Assembly: GCF_016758195.1 (NCBI RefSeq)
Contig: NZ_QYAC01000004.1
Location: forward strand, 156,283-220,282
Direction: 5' to 3'
Source: Leucobacter chromiireducens subsp. solipictus
GTDB lineage: Bacteria; Actinomycetota; Actinomycetes; Actinomycetales; Microbacteriaceae
DNA length: 64,000 bases
The position numbers were made by a program, and so were the translations under genes. The stretch's first letter is position 1. The number at the start of each line of letters is the position of its first letter. Shown in pieces: positions 46,634 through 55,219 of the stretch. Under the pieces are notes generated by a model, which was not told where the DNA came from, searched no databases, and saw nothing but the letters and a program-made list of their open reading frames with translations.

Positions 46634-46714
46634 GGTGCCGTACCTTTCTCAGGGGGTGTGGGTGAGAGCCACGTCGCGTCGGTGTGCCGATGCGCTGTCC
46701 GTGCCTCGAGACCG

Positions 46715-46784
46715 AGTCAACCGCGGCCGGCCGGTGCCCCCAGCCCCCTGAGCTGAATCTGCGGGGTGCGGCACCGAGATCTAC
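46715..46784 (-). promoter_or_regulatory. Bipartite activator-type promoter element of the fibre operon
   Basis: On the minus strand CACGCGTAGATC (GTAGAT at 46779-46784) is followed by CCCCGCAGAT (GCAGAT at 46757-46762), 22 bp apart, then exactly 35 nt, then GTTGACT (46715-46721). This duplicates the layout upstream of the RCC1 gene. The operon's first ATG is 81 nt downstream. Confidence 0.7.
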
Positions 46785-46912
46785 GCGTGGTGCACGCGCA
46801 CGTACGTCCATCACCCGTGGCGCGTACTCGATGCCGGGCCGCTCGGATCATGCAGACAGCTGGGGCGGTGTCCCGCCCGGTGGCAACGTCGCTGTTGCGG
46901 CGCTGGGTGGCG

Positions 46913-46990
46913 CTAGGATTCGAGCTCGTCCTCGAACTCGGCCCCGTCTTCGGCGAGCAGGGCCTCCAAGAGTGTTTGTAAGTACTGCAT
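46913..46990 (-). CDS. Possible 25-aa acidic micro-protein
   Basis: The ORF reads MQYLQTLLEALLAEDGAEF and ends EDELES, an amphipathic acidic helix. TAACCT lies exactly 7 nt before the ATG, as for leaderless genes in this window. It starts with TTA, CAA and ACA codons, rare in this genome. It lies between the end of glnE and the fibre-operon promoter on the same strand. An inverted repeat GTTAC-N6-GTAAC (47000-47015) sits just upstream. No homologue is known to me; it could be chance. Confidence 0.35.
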   Translation of the reverse strand: MQYLQTLLEALLAEDGAEFEDELES

Positions 46991-47078
46991 AACGATCAGG
47001 TTACGCTTCGGTAACGGATTCCGCTACCCCTCGTGGGTGAACGGTGGGAAAACATGCCGTGTCGGCGCCGTTCCCGAG

Positions 47079-50000
47079 CTACGGCACGTCGCGATACTCG
47101 GGCTCGTCGGTGTACCCGAAGAAGTCGCGCTCCACCACGGCCCGAGCCCGCCGGGACACCGCGAACCAGCGTTCCTCGAGCTCCGAGGTCTTCCCGCGCG
47201 GCAGTCCCAGGACATTCGCGATCCCCTCGAGCTCGTTCCAGTCCGTGGGGAGCGCATCCGAGGAGCGCCCGTTCCAGAGCTTCAGCGCCGAACGAACCCG
47301 GCTCGCGTAGCGCCAGGATTCCTCGAGGTGCGCCGCGTCCTCGTCGTCGATGAGGTGCAGCCGAACTGCGGCGTGCAAGGCAGTGAGCGTCGACACGGTG
47401 CGCAGTTCCGGGTGCTCGGCACCGTGGCGCAGCTGCAAGAGCTGTACGAGCCATTCGACATCGCTCACTCCCCCGGGGCCCAGCTTCAGGTGCCGGGTCC
47501 GGTCCCCGCCGCGCGGCAGCCGCTCAGCCTCCACCCGGGCCTTCATCCGCCGGATCTCACGCACCTGTTCCTCGCGGAACGCGGCGGGATAGCGGATCTC
47601 GTCCGCGAGCGCGACGAAGTCCGCACCCAGCTCCGGATCCCCCGCGACGGGGCGGGCACGCAACAACGCCTGGGCCTCCCAGGTCACCGACCACCGCTCG
47701 TAGTAGGCGCGCGAGGAATCGAGGCTCCGTGCGAGCGGACCGTTCTTCCCCTCCGGCCGGAGATCGAAGTCGAGATCCACCGGGAACCTGGGATCCGACA
47801 CCAGCCGGCGCAATTCCGAGACGCGGCGGAGCGCCTCGCGGCTCGCGGCCTCCGGGGCCACGCCATCGAGGGCACGGTACACGGCGATGACGTCGAGATC
47901 CGAGGCAAAGCCCATCTCGCCCCCGCCGTATCGGCCCATCCCGATCAGCGCGAAGGCAATGATCGGTTCGCGACCTGCCGCCACCTCCTCGCGACCGAGC
48001 GCGAGCAGCAGGCCGTCGAGGAGGGCGGTGTGCGCCGAGTCCAAGCCACGGGCGACGTCGCCATCGGTCGTGACGCCGGTGAGTCGCCCGAGAGCGAGGC
48101 GGAGCACCTCGCGGCGGTGCACGGTGCGCAGCGCCGCCGCGGCCTCATCAATCGTGGCGCGACGGGACGCGAGCGCGCGCATCTCCTCGAGCAGCGCGGT
48201 CAGACCGATCGGGCGCAGGAGCTCATCGCGTTCAAGCCAGGCGACCGCCTCGGGGATCGACTCGAGCAGCTCCGCGGCAAACCGCGACGAGGACAGCACG
48301 CGGGTCAGCCGTTCCGCGGCCTCGGTGCCGTCGCGCAGCAGTCGGAGGTACCAGGGTGCCTCCGTATTCGCCTCGCTCACCCGGCGGAAGGCGAGGAGGC
48401 CGTAATCCGGGTCGGTCCCGTCGGCAAGCCACTGCAGCAAGACGGGCAGCAGATTGCGGTGGATCCGCGCCCGCCGCGACGTCCCACGCATCAACGCGGA
48501 CAGATGCCGCATGGCGCCATCGGGATCGCGGAAGCCGATGCTCGAGAGCCGGGCCCGCGCCTCGTCGCTGCCCAGCACGAGCTCCTCATCCGGCAACGCC
48601 GCGACCGCGCTCAGAAGGGGTGCGTAGAAGATCTTGAGGTGCAGTTCCCGCACCTCGCGTTGCGTGCGCCGCCAGGTCTCAAGAAGTTCCGGGCCGGTCG
48701 CGGCGAGCCCGCTCGCGCGCGCCAACACACGCAGGCCCTCGGGATCGAGCGGCATGATCGCGGTGCGCCGCAGCCCCTCGAGCTGCAGGCGGTGCTCCAG
48801 CACGCGGAGAAACTGATAGTCGGAGATCAGCCGGTCGCCGTCGCTGCGAGCCACGTACCCGCCGCTCACCAGCGCCCGCAGCGCCGGGAGCGTTCCCGCG
48901 ACGTGGAGGCGATCATCGTACTGGCCGTGGACCAGCTGCAGCAGCTGCGCGCTGAACTCGATATCGCGGAGGCCGCCCGGGCCGAGCTTCAGCTGCACGT
49001 CGAGCTCATCATCGTCGATGTGCTCGGTGACCCGCTCGCGCATCCGCTGCACCGAACCCACGAAATCCTCGCGCGACGACGAGGCCCAGACGAGCTCGCG
49101 CGTGCCGTCCACAAAGTCGGTGCCGAGTTCGAGGTCCCCCGCCAGCGGCCGCGCTTTCAGCAGGGCCTGAAACTCCCACCCCTTGGCCCAGCGGTCGTAG
49201 TAGGCGAGCATCGAACCGAGGGTGCGCACGAGCGCCCCGTGCCGGCCCTCCGGACGCAGGTTCGCGTCAAGTTGCCACAGCGGTGGCTCGATCCCGGGAT
49301 CATGGATCCCGCGCATCGTCTCGGTCGCGAGGCGGGTCGCGATGCGGATCAACGCGTCCGTGTCGAACGCATCCGCGTCCGCGCTCTCCGCGATAAAGAC
49401 GACGTCCACGTCGGAGACGACGTTGAGCTCCTCCGCGCCGCACTTCCCCATCGCAACGATCGCGAGCCGCACCGCGTCGAGCCGTTCCTGACGCACCGGC
49501 GGACCGCTCACGCCCGCGGCGAGGCTCGCGCGGGCCACCGTCAGCGATGCCTCAATGGCGGCGCCGGCCAGCACCGACAGCGATCCGGCGACGTGCTCGA
49601 AGGCCTCCTCCGCGAGCCCTTCGGTGGTGCGCTCCAGGTCGAAGAGCGCGACGCTGGCAAGCAGTCGCCGGTAGGCGACGCGGAGCGCCGTCCAGCCCGC
49701 GTCCCCCGGAATCGGCGCCCCGGTGGCGTCGTGCACCGCCGCCTGCAACGCGGCGTGCGCGTGCGCTTCGGGGACGAGCGCCCCCCCTCCAGCGAGCAGC
49801 TCCGTGAGCCCCTCGGGTCGGCGCGCAAAGAAATCGCCGAGCGCGGGTGACGCGCCAACGAGCAGGCACAGTCGCTCGAGGCTCGTCACATCCAGCTCGT
49901 GCACCAGCTCGGGATAGCGCTCGCACAGTTCCCGGACGCGGCCGAGCGCCGCGTCCGGGTCCGCCGCCGCGGCGAACGCGCGGAGCAGCTCTCCCGGGGC

Positions 50001-50129
50001 GACCCCGAGATCCGGCAGCAGCTCCGCGAGCGCGTCACGGGATGCGGTCAGCTCCTGAAACCCCACCCGCGCCGCGTCCGCAAGCGAGAACGGGTGCTGA
50101 TCCTGCACCCTCCGGTCGCGGGAACTCAC
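47079..50129 (-). CDS. glnE: Bifunctional glutamine synthetase adenylyltransferase/deadenylase
   Basis: 1016 aa. Two nucleotidyltransferase domains are visible: the N-terminal one with VSDVDVVFIAE (D-x-D, about residue 230) and the C-terminal one with ASDLDVIAVYRAL (D-x-D, about 745). Each is followed by helical domains, including RDIEFSAQLLQLVHG and SDVEWLVQLLQLRHG. It attaches and removes AMP on the Tyr of GlnA to tune glutamine synthesis. GTG start overlapping the glnA2 stop (GTGA), so the two are coupled. Its target glnA lies beyond the fibre island. Confidence 0.95.
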   Translation of the reverse strand: MSSRDRRVQDQHPFSLADAARVGFQELTASRDALAELLPDLGVAPGELLRAFAAAADPDAALGRVRELCERYPELVHELDVTSLERLCLLVGASPALGDFFARRPEGLTELLAGGGALVPEAHAHAALQAAVHDATGAPIPGDAGWTALRVAYRRLLASVALFDLERTTEGLAEEAFEHVAGSLSVLAGAAIEASLTVARASLAAGVSGPPVRQERLDAVRLAIVAMGKCGAEELNVVSDVDVVFIAESADADAFDTDALIRIATRLATETMRGIHDPGIEPPLWQLDANLRPEGRHGALVRTLGSMLAYYDRWAKGWEFQALLKARPLAGDLELGTDFVDGTRELVWASSSREDFVGSVQRMRERVTEHIDDDELDVQLKLGPGGLRDIEFSAQLLQLVHGQYDDRLHVAGTLPALRALVSGGYVARSDGDRLISDYQFLRVLEHRLQLEGLRRTAIMPLDPEGLRVLARASGLAATGPELLETWRRTQREVRELHLKIFYAPLLSAVAALPDEELVLGSDEARARLSSIGFRDPDGAMRHLSALMRGTSRRARIHRNLLPVLLQWLADGTDPDYGLLAFRRVSEANTEAPWYLRLLRDGTEAAERLTRVLSSSRFAAELLESIPEAVAWLERDELLRPIGLTALLEEMRALASRRATIDEAAAALRTVHRREVLRLALGRLTGVTTDGDVARGLDSAHTALLDGLLLALGREEVAAGREPIIAFALIGMGRYGGGEMGFASDLDVIAVYRALDGVAPEAASREALRRVSELRRLVSDPRFPVDLDFDLRPEGKNGPLARSLDSSRAYYERWSVTWEAQALLRARPVAGDPELGADFVALADEIRYPAAFREEQVREIRRMKARVEAERLPRGGDRTRHLKLGPGGVSDVEWLVQLLQLRHGAEHPELRTVSTLTALHAAVRLHLIDDEDAAHLEESWRYASRVRSALKLWNGRSSDALPTDWNELEGIANVLGLPRGKTSELEERWFAVSRRARAVVERDFFGYTDEPEYRDVP

Positions 50130-51463
50130 ACGGTGTCAAGCATCGAGGTGAGCTCGTACGGCGTCACCTGGCTGCGGTACTCGGCGACCTCGCGGCGCTT
50201 GTCGCGCAGGAAGTACGCGAACACCTGCTCCCCAAGGGTTTCCGCCACGAGCTCGGAGCGCTCCATGACCGCGAGCGCGTGGTCGAGGCTCGTGGGCAGC
50301 GGGTCGAAGCCCATGGCACGGCGTTCACCGTCGCTCAGCGCCCACACGTTGTTCTCCGCCTCGGGCGGGAGTTCGTACTCCTCTTGAATACCCTTGAGCC
50401 CCGCCGCGAGCAACACGGAAAAGCCGAGATACGGGTTCACGGCGCTGTCCAGGGCGCGGTATTCCACCCGAGCGGCACCGCCCTTGCCGGGCTTGTACAT
50501 GGGGACCCGCACGAGCGCGGAGCGGTTGTTGTGGCCCCAGCTCACGAAGGAGGGCGCCTCGTCACCGCCCCAGAGGCGCTTGTACGAGTTAATGTACTGG
50601 TTGGTCACGGCAGTAATCTCCGGGGCGTGCCGCAACAGGCCCGCAACGAAGCGGCGCCCCGTCTGCGACAGCTGGTACTTCGCGCCCGGATCGTAGAAGG
50701 CGTTGGTGTCCCCCTCGAACAGGGAGAGATGCGTGTGCATGCCGGAGCCCGGGTGACCGGCGAGCGGCTTCGGCATGAACGTGGCGTGCACGCCCTGCGA
50801 GATCGCGACCTCCTTCACGACCGTCCGGAACGTCATCAGGTTGTCCGCGGTCGTGAGCGCATCCGCATAGCGCAGATCGATCTCATTCTGCCCCGGACCG
50901 GCCTCATGGTGGCTGAACTCGACCGAGATCCCGAGCTCCTCCAGCATGGCCACGCTCTCGCGCCGGAAGTCGTGGGCCGTGCCGCCGGGCACGTTATCGA
51001 AGTAGCCGGCCCGGTCGACCGGGACGGGACCCTTCCGGCCAAACACCTTCGATTTCAGGAGATAGAACTCGATCTCCGGGTGCGTGTAGAACGTGAAGCC
51101 CTGCTCCGCGGCGCTCGCGAGCGTCCGCTTCAACACGTTGCGCGGATCGGCGACCGCGGGCTCCCCGTTCGGGGTGCGAATATCGCAGAACATCCGCGCC
51201 GTCGGCGCTTCCTTGCTGCGCCACGGCAACAGCTGGAAGGTGCTCGGATCCGGCACAGCGAGCAGGTCCGACTCGTAGGCACGGGTCAGCCCCTCGATCG
51301 CAGAACCGTCGAACCCGATGCCCTCGCTGAACGCCCCCTCGACCTCGGCCGGCGCGAGCGCGACCGATTTCAAGGTTCCCGAGACGTCACTAAACCAGAG
51401 CCGCACGAAGCGCACACTGCGTTCCTCGATCGTGCGCAGGACAAAATCACGCTGCTTGCTCAC
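50126..51463 (-). CDS. glnA2: Glutamine synthetase type I, GlnA2-like
   Basis: 445 aa, about 30 residues shorter than GlnA1. Landmarks are GFDGSAIEGLTRAYESDL, HPEIEFYLL, HHEAGPGQNEIDLRYADAL, ATFMPKPLAGHPGSGMHTHLSL and NNRSALVRVPMYK. The region of the adenylylation Tyr is changed (PPEAENNVWALSDGERRAMG), so it is probably not a GlnE target. Linkage to glnE matches the mycobacterial glnA2-glnE pair, in which GlnA2 is the alpha-type, non-essential enzyme. GTG start with GGAG 5 nt upstream; TAGTCT about 65 nt upstream may be its -10. Confidence 0.92.
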   Translation of the reverse strand: MSKQRDFVLRTIEERSVRFVRLWFSDVSGTLKSVALAPAEVEGAFSEGIGFDGSAIEGLTRAYESDLLAVPDPSTFQLLPWRSKEAPTARMFCDIRTPNGEPAVADPRNVLKRTLASAAEQGFTFYTHPEIEFYLLKSKVFGRKGPVPVDRAGYFDNVPGGTAHDFRRESVAMLEELGISVEFSHHEAGPGQNEIDLRYADALTTADNLMTFRTVVKEVAISQGVHATFMPKPLAGHPGSGMHTHLSLFEGDTNAFYDPGAKYQLSQTGRRFVAGLLRHAPEITAVTNQYINSYKRLWGGDEAPSFVSWGHNNRSALVRVPMYKPGKGGAARVEYRALDSAVNPYLGFSVLLAAGLKGIQEEYELPPEAENNVWALSDGERRAMGFDPLPTSLDHALAVMERSELVAETLGEQVFAYFLRDKRREVAEYRSQVTPYELTSMLDTV

Positions 51464-51575
51464 ACCGACTCCGTTTCGTTCGGGGTCACCGCCGCGGGGT
51501 CCCGCGGCAGCGTTCACCGTTTCAGACTATCGCCCGCCCGTGACGTTCGTGGTACTGCGGCACGAGCCACGCGGC

Positions 51576-51782
51576 CTAGGCGTCCTTTTCCTCGTCTTCC
51601 TCGCGCAGCAGACGCGCGCGCTCCGCGAGAATCTGCGTGGCGTGGGCGGCTTCCTCGCGCGTGCGGAACGGCCCGACACGGTCGATCGAGAGCGACTGCG
51701 GCCCCTCTTCGACTTCCCCGGTGCGCTGATTGAACCAGTACGTCTCCTCGGGATCGTCGATCCCCCAGTCCCGCTTGCTCAT
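51576..51782 (-). CDS. Small SPOR-like/hypothetical protein
   Basis: 68 aa: WGIDDPEETYWFNQRTGEVEEGPQS, then IDRVGPFRTREEAAHATQIL and an acidic tail. The PFRTREEAAHA segment resembles a single SPOR-type repeat, but the protein is too short for a full SPOR domain. Such proteins are encoded next to map in related actinobacteria. GGGAG upstream supports the ATG at 51782. Function unknown. Confidence 0.8.
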   Translation of the reverse strand: MSKRDWGIDDPEETYWFNQRTGEVEEGPQSLSIDRVGPFRTREEAAHATQILAERARLLREEDEEKDA

Positions 51783-51835
51783 GAGCCGTCTCCCTCCATC
51801 TCGGCCGGTGCCCGACAGATGCCGGGCGTACTTCA

Positions 51836-51841
51836 TAGACT
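51836..51841 (+). promoter_or_regulatory. Candidate map -10 box (leaderless)
   Basis: TAGACT, then AGAGGC, then the map ATG: the -10 ends 6 nt before the start codon. Confidence 0.5.
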
Positions 51842-51847
51842 AGAGGC

Positions 51848-52717
51848 ATGCCCTTCGATGCACACGGAAATTTGATCCCCGGGTCGCGCCCGAGCCCACT
51901 GACGGTCCCCGCTCACATTGCGCGACCCCCGTACGTCGGGCTCCAGGTGCCCCCGGCCTACACCGGCAACAACACCTACACGGAGGCCGAGATCGAGCTG
52001 ATCCGCACCGCGGGCCGTATCGCGTCCCAGGCGCTCGACGCGGTCGGGGCGGCTGTCGCCCCGGGAGTGACGACGGCCGAACTCGATCGGGTCGCTCACG
52101 ACGTCGTGGTGGCCGCGGGCGCGTACCCCTCGACGCTCGGGTATCGCGGCTACCCCGCGTCCTCCTGCACCTCCGTCAACGAGGTGATCTGCCACGGCAT
52201 CCCCGACGACACCGTGCTTCGTGAGGGCGACATCGTGAACGTCGACGTCACCGCATACCTCGACGGCTTCCACGGTGACACGAACCGCACGTTCCGCGTG
52301 GGCCAGGTGAGCGAAGAGGTCGATCTCCTCATCGAACGCACCCACGAGGCGATGATGCGCGGGATCAAGGCCGCCAAGCCCGGCCGCGCCGTGAACGTCA
52401 TCGGCCGCGTGATCGAAACCTACGCGAAGCGCTTCGGCTACGGCGTGGTCCGCGACTTCACCGGGCACGGCGTCGGCTCTTCGTTCCACACGGGCCTCAT
52501 CATCCCCCACTACGACTCCGCGCCGAGCTATGGCGACCTGATCGTGCCCGGCATGGTGTTCACCGTCGAGCCGATGCTCACGCTGGGCACGCACGAATGG
52601 GAGCAGTGGGACGACGGGTGGACCGTCACCACCCGCGACAAGAGCGTCACCGCCCAGTTCGAACACACGATCGTGGTCCGCGAGGACGGCTTCGAACTGC
52701 TCACGGTCTCGGAGTAG
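51848..52717 (+). CDS. map: Type I methionine aminopeptidase
   Basis: 289 aa. The N-terminal extension of about 40 residues ([14 protein letters not shown]) is typical of actinobacterial MapB-type enzymes. The dinuclear metal site is visible: D in [15 protein letters not shown] (two Asp), His in [11 protein letters not shown], and Glu in FTVEPML and QFEHTI. It removes the initiator Met from nascent proteins. There is no classical ribosome-binding site, and TAGACT sits 6 nt before the ATG, so translation is probably leaderless. Confidence 0.95.
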   Translation: MPFDAHGNLIPGSRPSPLTVPAHIARPPYVGLQVPPAYTGNNTYTEAEIELIRTAGRIASQALDAVGAAVAPGVTTAELDRVAHDVVVAAGAYPSTLGYRGYPASSCTSVNEVICHGIPDDTVLREGDIVNVDVTAYLDGFHGDTNRTFRVGQVSEEVDLLIERTHEAMMRGIKAAKPGRAVNVIGRVIETYAKRFGYGVVRDFTGHGVGSSFHTGLIIPHYDSAPSYGDLIVPGMVFTVEPMLTLGTHEWEQWDDGWTVTTRDKSVTAQFEHTIVVREDGFELLTVSE

Positions 52718-52719
52718 CG

Positions 52720-52755
52720 CGCCGGGCGCGCTCTCAGTGGAGAGCCCGCCCGGCG
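52720..52755. terminator. Bidirectional terminator between map and the surface-protein gene
   Basis: The stem CGCCGGGCG/CGCCCGGCG with inner CTCT/AGAG pairing lies directly after the map stop, with a short CTTCC-like tail. It serves two convergent genes. Confidence 0.65.
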
Positions 52756-52759
52756 TTCC

Positions 52760-53875
52760 TCACGCCGCGCGACGCCGGGCGAGCAACACTCCGGCGCCCG
52801 CGGCGAGCAGCAGCGCCCCGACGCCGAGCCCGGCCAGCCCGTCCTCGGCACCCGTCTTCGCGAGTTGCGCGCCGCTCGGCTTCTGGGGCGCAGGATCACT
52901 CGTCCCCGGGTCCGAGCTCGTCGGGTCGGTTGCGGGATCGGTGCCCGGGTCCGTCGCCGGATCGGTGCCCGGGTCCGTCGCCTGATCGGTGCCCGGGTCC
53001 GTTGTCGGATCGGTAGCCGGGTCCGTTGCCGGATCGGTCGCCGGGTCCGTTGCGGGATCAGTGCCCGGGTCGGTTGCCGGATCCGTCGCGGGATCGGTGC
53101 CCGGGTCGGTTGCCGGATCCGTCGCGGTGTCCGCAAGCGTCACCGTGCATCCTGGCCCCTCGTAGGGCACCTCCTGATCCGCTTCCCACACATACGGGGG
53201 TTCCACCCACTTGGTGCTCCAGAAGCTTCCGGTGAGGCCATCGACGAGGGAAACCTCCCCGCTCAGGCTCTCCGGAAATGTTGCGGTGAACTGCAGCACG
53301 CTCGCCGCGTCGTCGGTCAAGTTCCAGGGGAAGGGAAAGTCGCTCGGACGGACTTGCTCGCCCGCGATGCCCCCGCTCGTCTCCGTGCGCGCGTCGATGT
53401 CATGGGTCCAGGTGATCGTGCGACCGTTCAGCTCGGCCCCTTCCCAGGGTGCCGCCTCGTTCTCGAGCACGGTCTCGACCTGCCAATCGGAATCGACGCC
53501 GTCGTCGGCCGGACCCGTGACCACAGACTGGCTCACGCGCAGCGACGAGATCGTCACGTCCGGCCCGATATGCACCAGGTTGCGCGCATCACGATACTCC
53601 GCGGGCAGCGGCGCGAACGCATCATTCGCCGTGGGCGAGTTGTCCTCACCGGCGAGGGTGTTCTGGTCAACGTAGGTGACGTCGAAGGTCCGATCGCCGG
53701 TCTGCACAACGTGCATGTTTCGGATGCCGCTCAGGAAGACATCGCACACCACGTCCCCGACCTCGGCCCGGGCCTGCGCACCGGTTGCGGTACTCGCGAC
53801 GATCCCGGTGCCGGTCCCGATCAGCAGGAGCGACAGTGCCCCCGCAACGTAACTTTTCTGCAAGAGTTCCCCCAT
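52760..53875 (-). CDS. Cell-wall-anchored surface protein with TDP-repeat stalk
   Basis: 371 aa. Residues about 8-35 are a signal peptide (SLLLIGTGTGIVASTATGAQARA). About 36-248 form a beta-rich domain with two Cys (VVCDVF, GPGCTV). About 250-325 are tandem TDPATDPGTDP units, a low-complexity wall-spanning stalk. LAKTG at about 338 is followed by a membrane helix (GLGVGALLLAAGAGVLLA) and RRR, a sortase signal. No clear ribosome-binding site. No sortase gene lies in the window. Probably a surface adhesin; ligand unknown. The stalk repeats may vary in number between strains. Confidence 0.85.
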   Translation of the reverse strand: MGELLQKSYVAGALSLLLIGTGTGIVASTATGAQARAEVGDVVCDVFLSGIRNMHVVQTGDRTFDVTYVDQNTLAGEDNSPTANDAFAPLPAEYRDARNLVHIGPDVTISSLRVSQSVVTGPADDGVDSDWQVETVLENEAAPWEGAELNGRTITWTHDIDARTETSGGIAGEQVRPSDFPFPWNLTDDAASVLQFTATFPESLSGEVSLVDGLTGSFWSTKWVEPPYVWEADQEVPYEGPGCTVTLADTATDPATDPGTDPATDPATDPGTDPATDPATDPATDPATDPTTDPGTDQATDPGTDPATDPGTDPATDPTSSDPGTSDPAPQKPSGAQLAKTGAEDGLAGLGVGALLLAAGAGVLLARRRAA

Positions 53876-54060
53876 GTCTCATGACGCTGCCGACGCACAC
53901 GGAGGATCGGGCTGCGCGAGCAGGCGTGCCCCCGAGGCAGGTGCATCGACGGTGCAGGCAGCAACACGCTACCTGCGGCGTCTCTCGGACTGTAACACAC
54001 GGGCGTTGCAGCGCCGGGCCCCGCATCGCAGCTCAGCGCTGGGCGGCACGTACCGGGGGG

Positions 54061-54441
54061 GGAATGGGCCGGATCATACGCCGGGTTCTGTCTCGACGGC
54101 CGAAGCCGACTCTGACGGTCATCTCTCTCGGGACACTGTTGCCAGTGCCCTCTAGCGGCCTACCCGAGGACTCGGCGGGGCGCGTCATCATCCTCTGTCT
54201 GGCCTTGCTCCGAACGAGGTTTACCTGGCCGCCCGTGTTACCACGAACGCCGGTGGTCTCTTACACCACCCTTTCAGCCTTACCGGGGGCGGCAAGCCAC
54301 CCCTGGCGGTCTACTCTCTGTTGCACTTTCTCGCGGGTTGCCCCGGGTGGGCGTTACCCACCGTTCTCCCCTGCGGAGCCCGGACGTTCCTCGGCGCGTG
54401 CACTTGCGTGCCGCGACGCGACCGCCTCACCGACCCATTCC
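54061..54441 (-). ncRNA. rnpB: RNase P RNA (class A)
   Basis: The minus strand carries the universal core: GAGGAACGTCCGG near the 5' end and ACAGAACCCGGCG near the 3' end (P4 strands), AGAGTAGACCGCC, GGTAAGGCTGAAAGGG and GGTAAACC. The ends pair as P1 (GGAATGGGTCGG with CCGGCCCATTCC), which sets the limits at about 381 nt. TACGAT lies 7 nt before the 5' end as a -10. The ribozyme removes tRNA 5' leaders. Open frames drawn across this stretch are not genes. Confidence 0.95.
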
Positions 54442-54448
54442 GAGACCT

Positions 54449-54454
54449 ATCGTA
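54449..54454 (-). promoter_or_regulatory. rnpB -10 box
   Basis: TACGAT on the minus strand, 7 nt before the predicted first base of P1. Confidence 0.55.
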
Positions 54455-54481
54455 CACCGCGGGAGGCCCCGAAATCGCGCG

Positions 54482-55213
54482 CTACGCCTCGTCCTCGACG
54501 CGCACCAGGATCGCGCCGGTGCCCGGGCAGAAGACGAGCTCGTCCGGCGCGGTGGTGCGGATCTCGGTGAGCTCCGCCGGGGTCAGCGCCATGTTGCTCG
54601 CCTCGGACACCGTGCCGCGAAGCCGAGCCGCCCCGATGCCGATGCGGCCGCGCAGCTCCTCGTACACCTCGAGCACGTCGCGCTGCACCTCGGCGGCGAC
54701 GCCGGCGCGCTCCTCCGTGTTCGAGTCGAACTCACGCTTCAACTGCGCCTCGGCCGCGTCGATCGCGGACTGGATCTCGGCGCGGCGCGCGTCCACCCCG
54801 CCGAGCACCCGCTCGGCCTCGGTAAACGCGGCCTGAGCCTGCTCCTGCTGTTCCATCACCGCGAGTTCGCGGTCTTCGAGCTCGCTCATGCGGTGCGCGA
54901 GCGTGTCCAGCTCGGCCTGCAGCGCCTGCGCCTCCTTCGCCGCGGTGCTCCGCGCGAGGAGCTCCTCGTCGCGGGCGCGCCGGTCGCGCACCATCTTCAC
55001 GTCCGCCTCGATGCGCTCGATCTCGGCGGTGTGGGTGTCGAGCTCGCGCTGCGCCGCCATGTACGCCTCGCGAGCCGCCGCGATCTCGCCGCTCAGCCCG
55101 TCGAGTTCTGCGCGTTCGGGGAGCGTGGCGTGCTTGCGGCGCACGCGCGCGATCGTGGTGTCGAGTTCTTGCAGGTCGAGCAGGAGTCGCTGCTGGCGAG
55201 GGCTGGCCTTCAT
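54482..55213 (-). CDS. Coiled-coil protein of the C4 zinc-ribbon (CT398-like) family, zinc site degenerate
   Basis: 243 aa. Residues about 5-165 form a long antiparallel coiled coil rich in Glu, Ala, Arg and Leu (LLLDLQELDTTIARVRRKH to AEAQLKREFDSNTEERAGV). The C-terminal part should be a four-Cys zinc ribbon, but here reads VSEASNMALTPAELTEIR and VFCPGTGAILVR with a single Cys. Family members are encoded before Nif3-like proteins, as here (20 bp). TAGGCT lies 6 nt before the ATG, so probably leaderless. Function unknown; a scaffold or nucleic-acid role has been suggested for relatives. Confidence 0.85.
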   Translation of the reverse strand: MKASPRQQRLLLDLQELDTTIARVRRKHATLPERAELDGLSGEIAAAREAYMAAQRELDTHTAEIERIEADVKMVRDRRARDEELLARSTAAKEAQALQAELDTLAHRMSELEDRELAVMEQQEQAQAAFTEAERVLGGVDARRAEIQSAIDAAEAQLKREFDSNTEERAGVAAEVQRDVLEVYEELRGRIGIGAARLRGTVSEASNMALTPAELTEIRTTAPDELVFCPGTGAILVRVEDEA

Positions 55214-55219
55214 ACCTCT

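Noticed and set aside
54060-54480. Apparent protein-coding frames across the RNase P RNA
   Set aside because: The stretch has all conserved rnpB elements and a pairing P1, so the frames are incidental.
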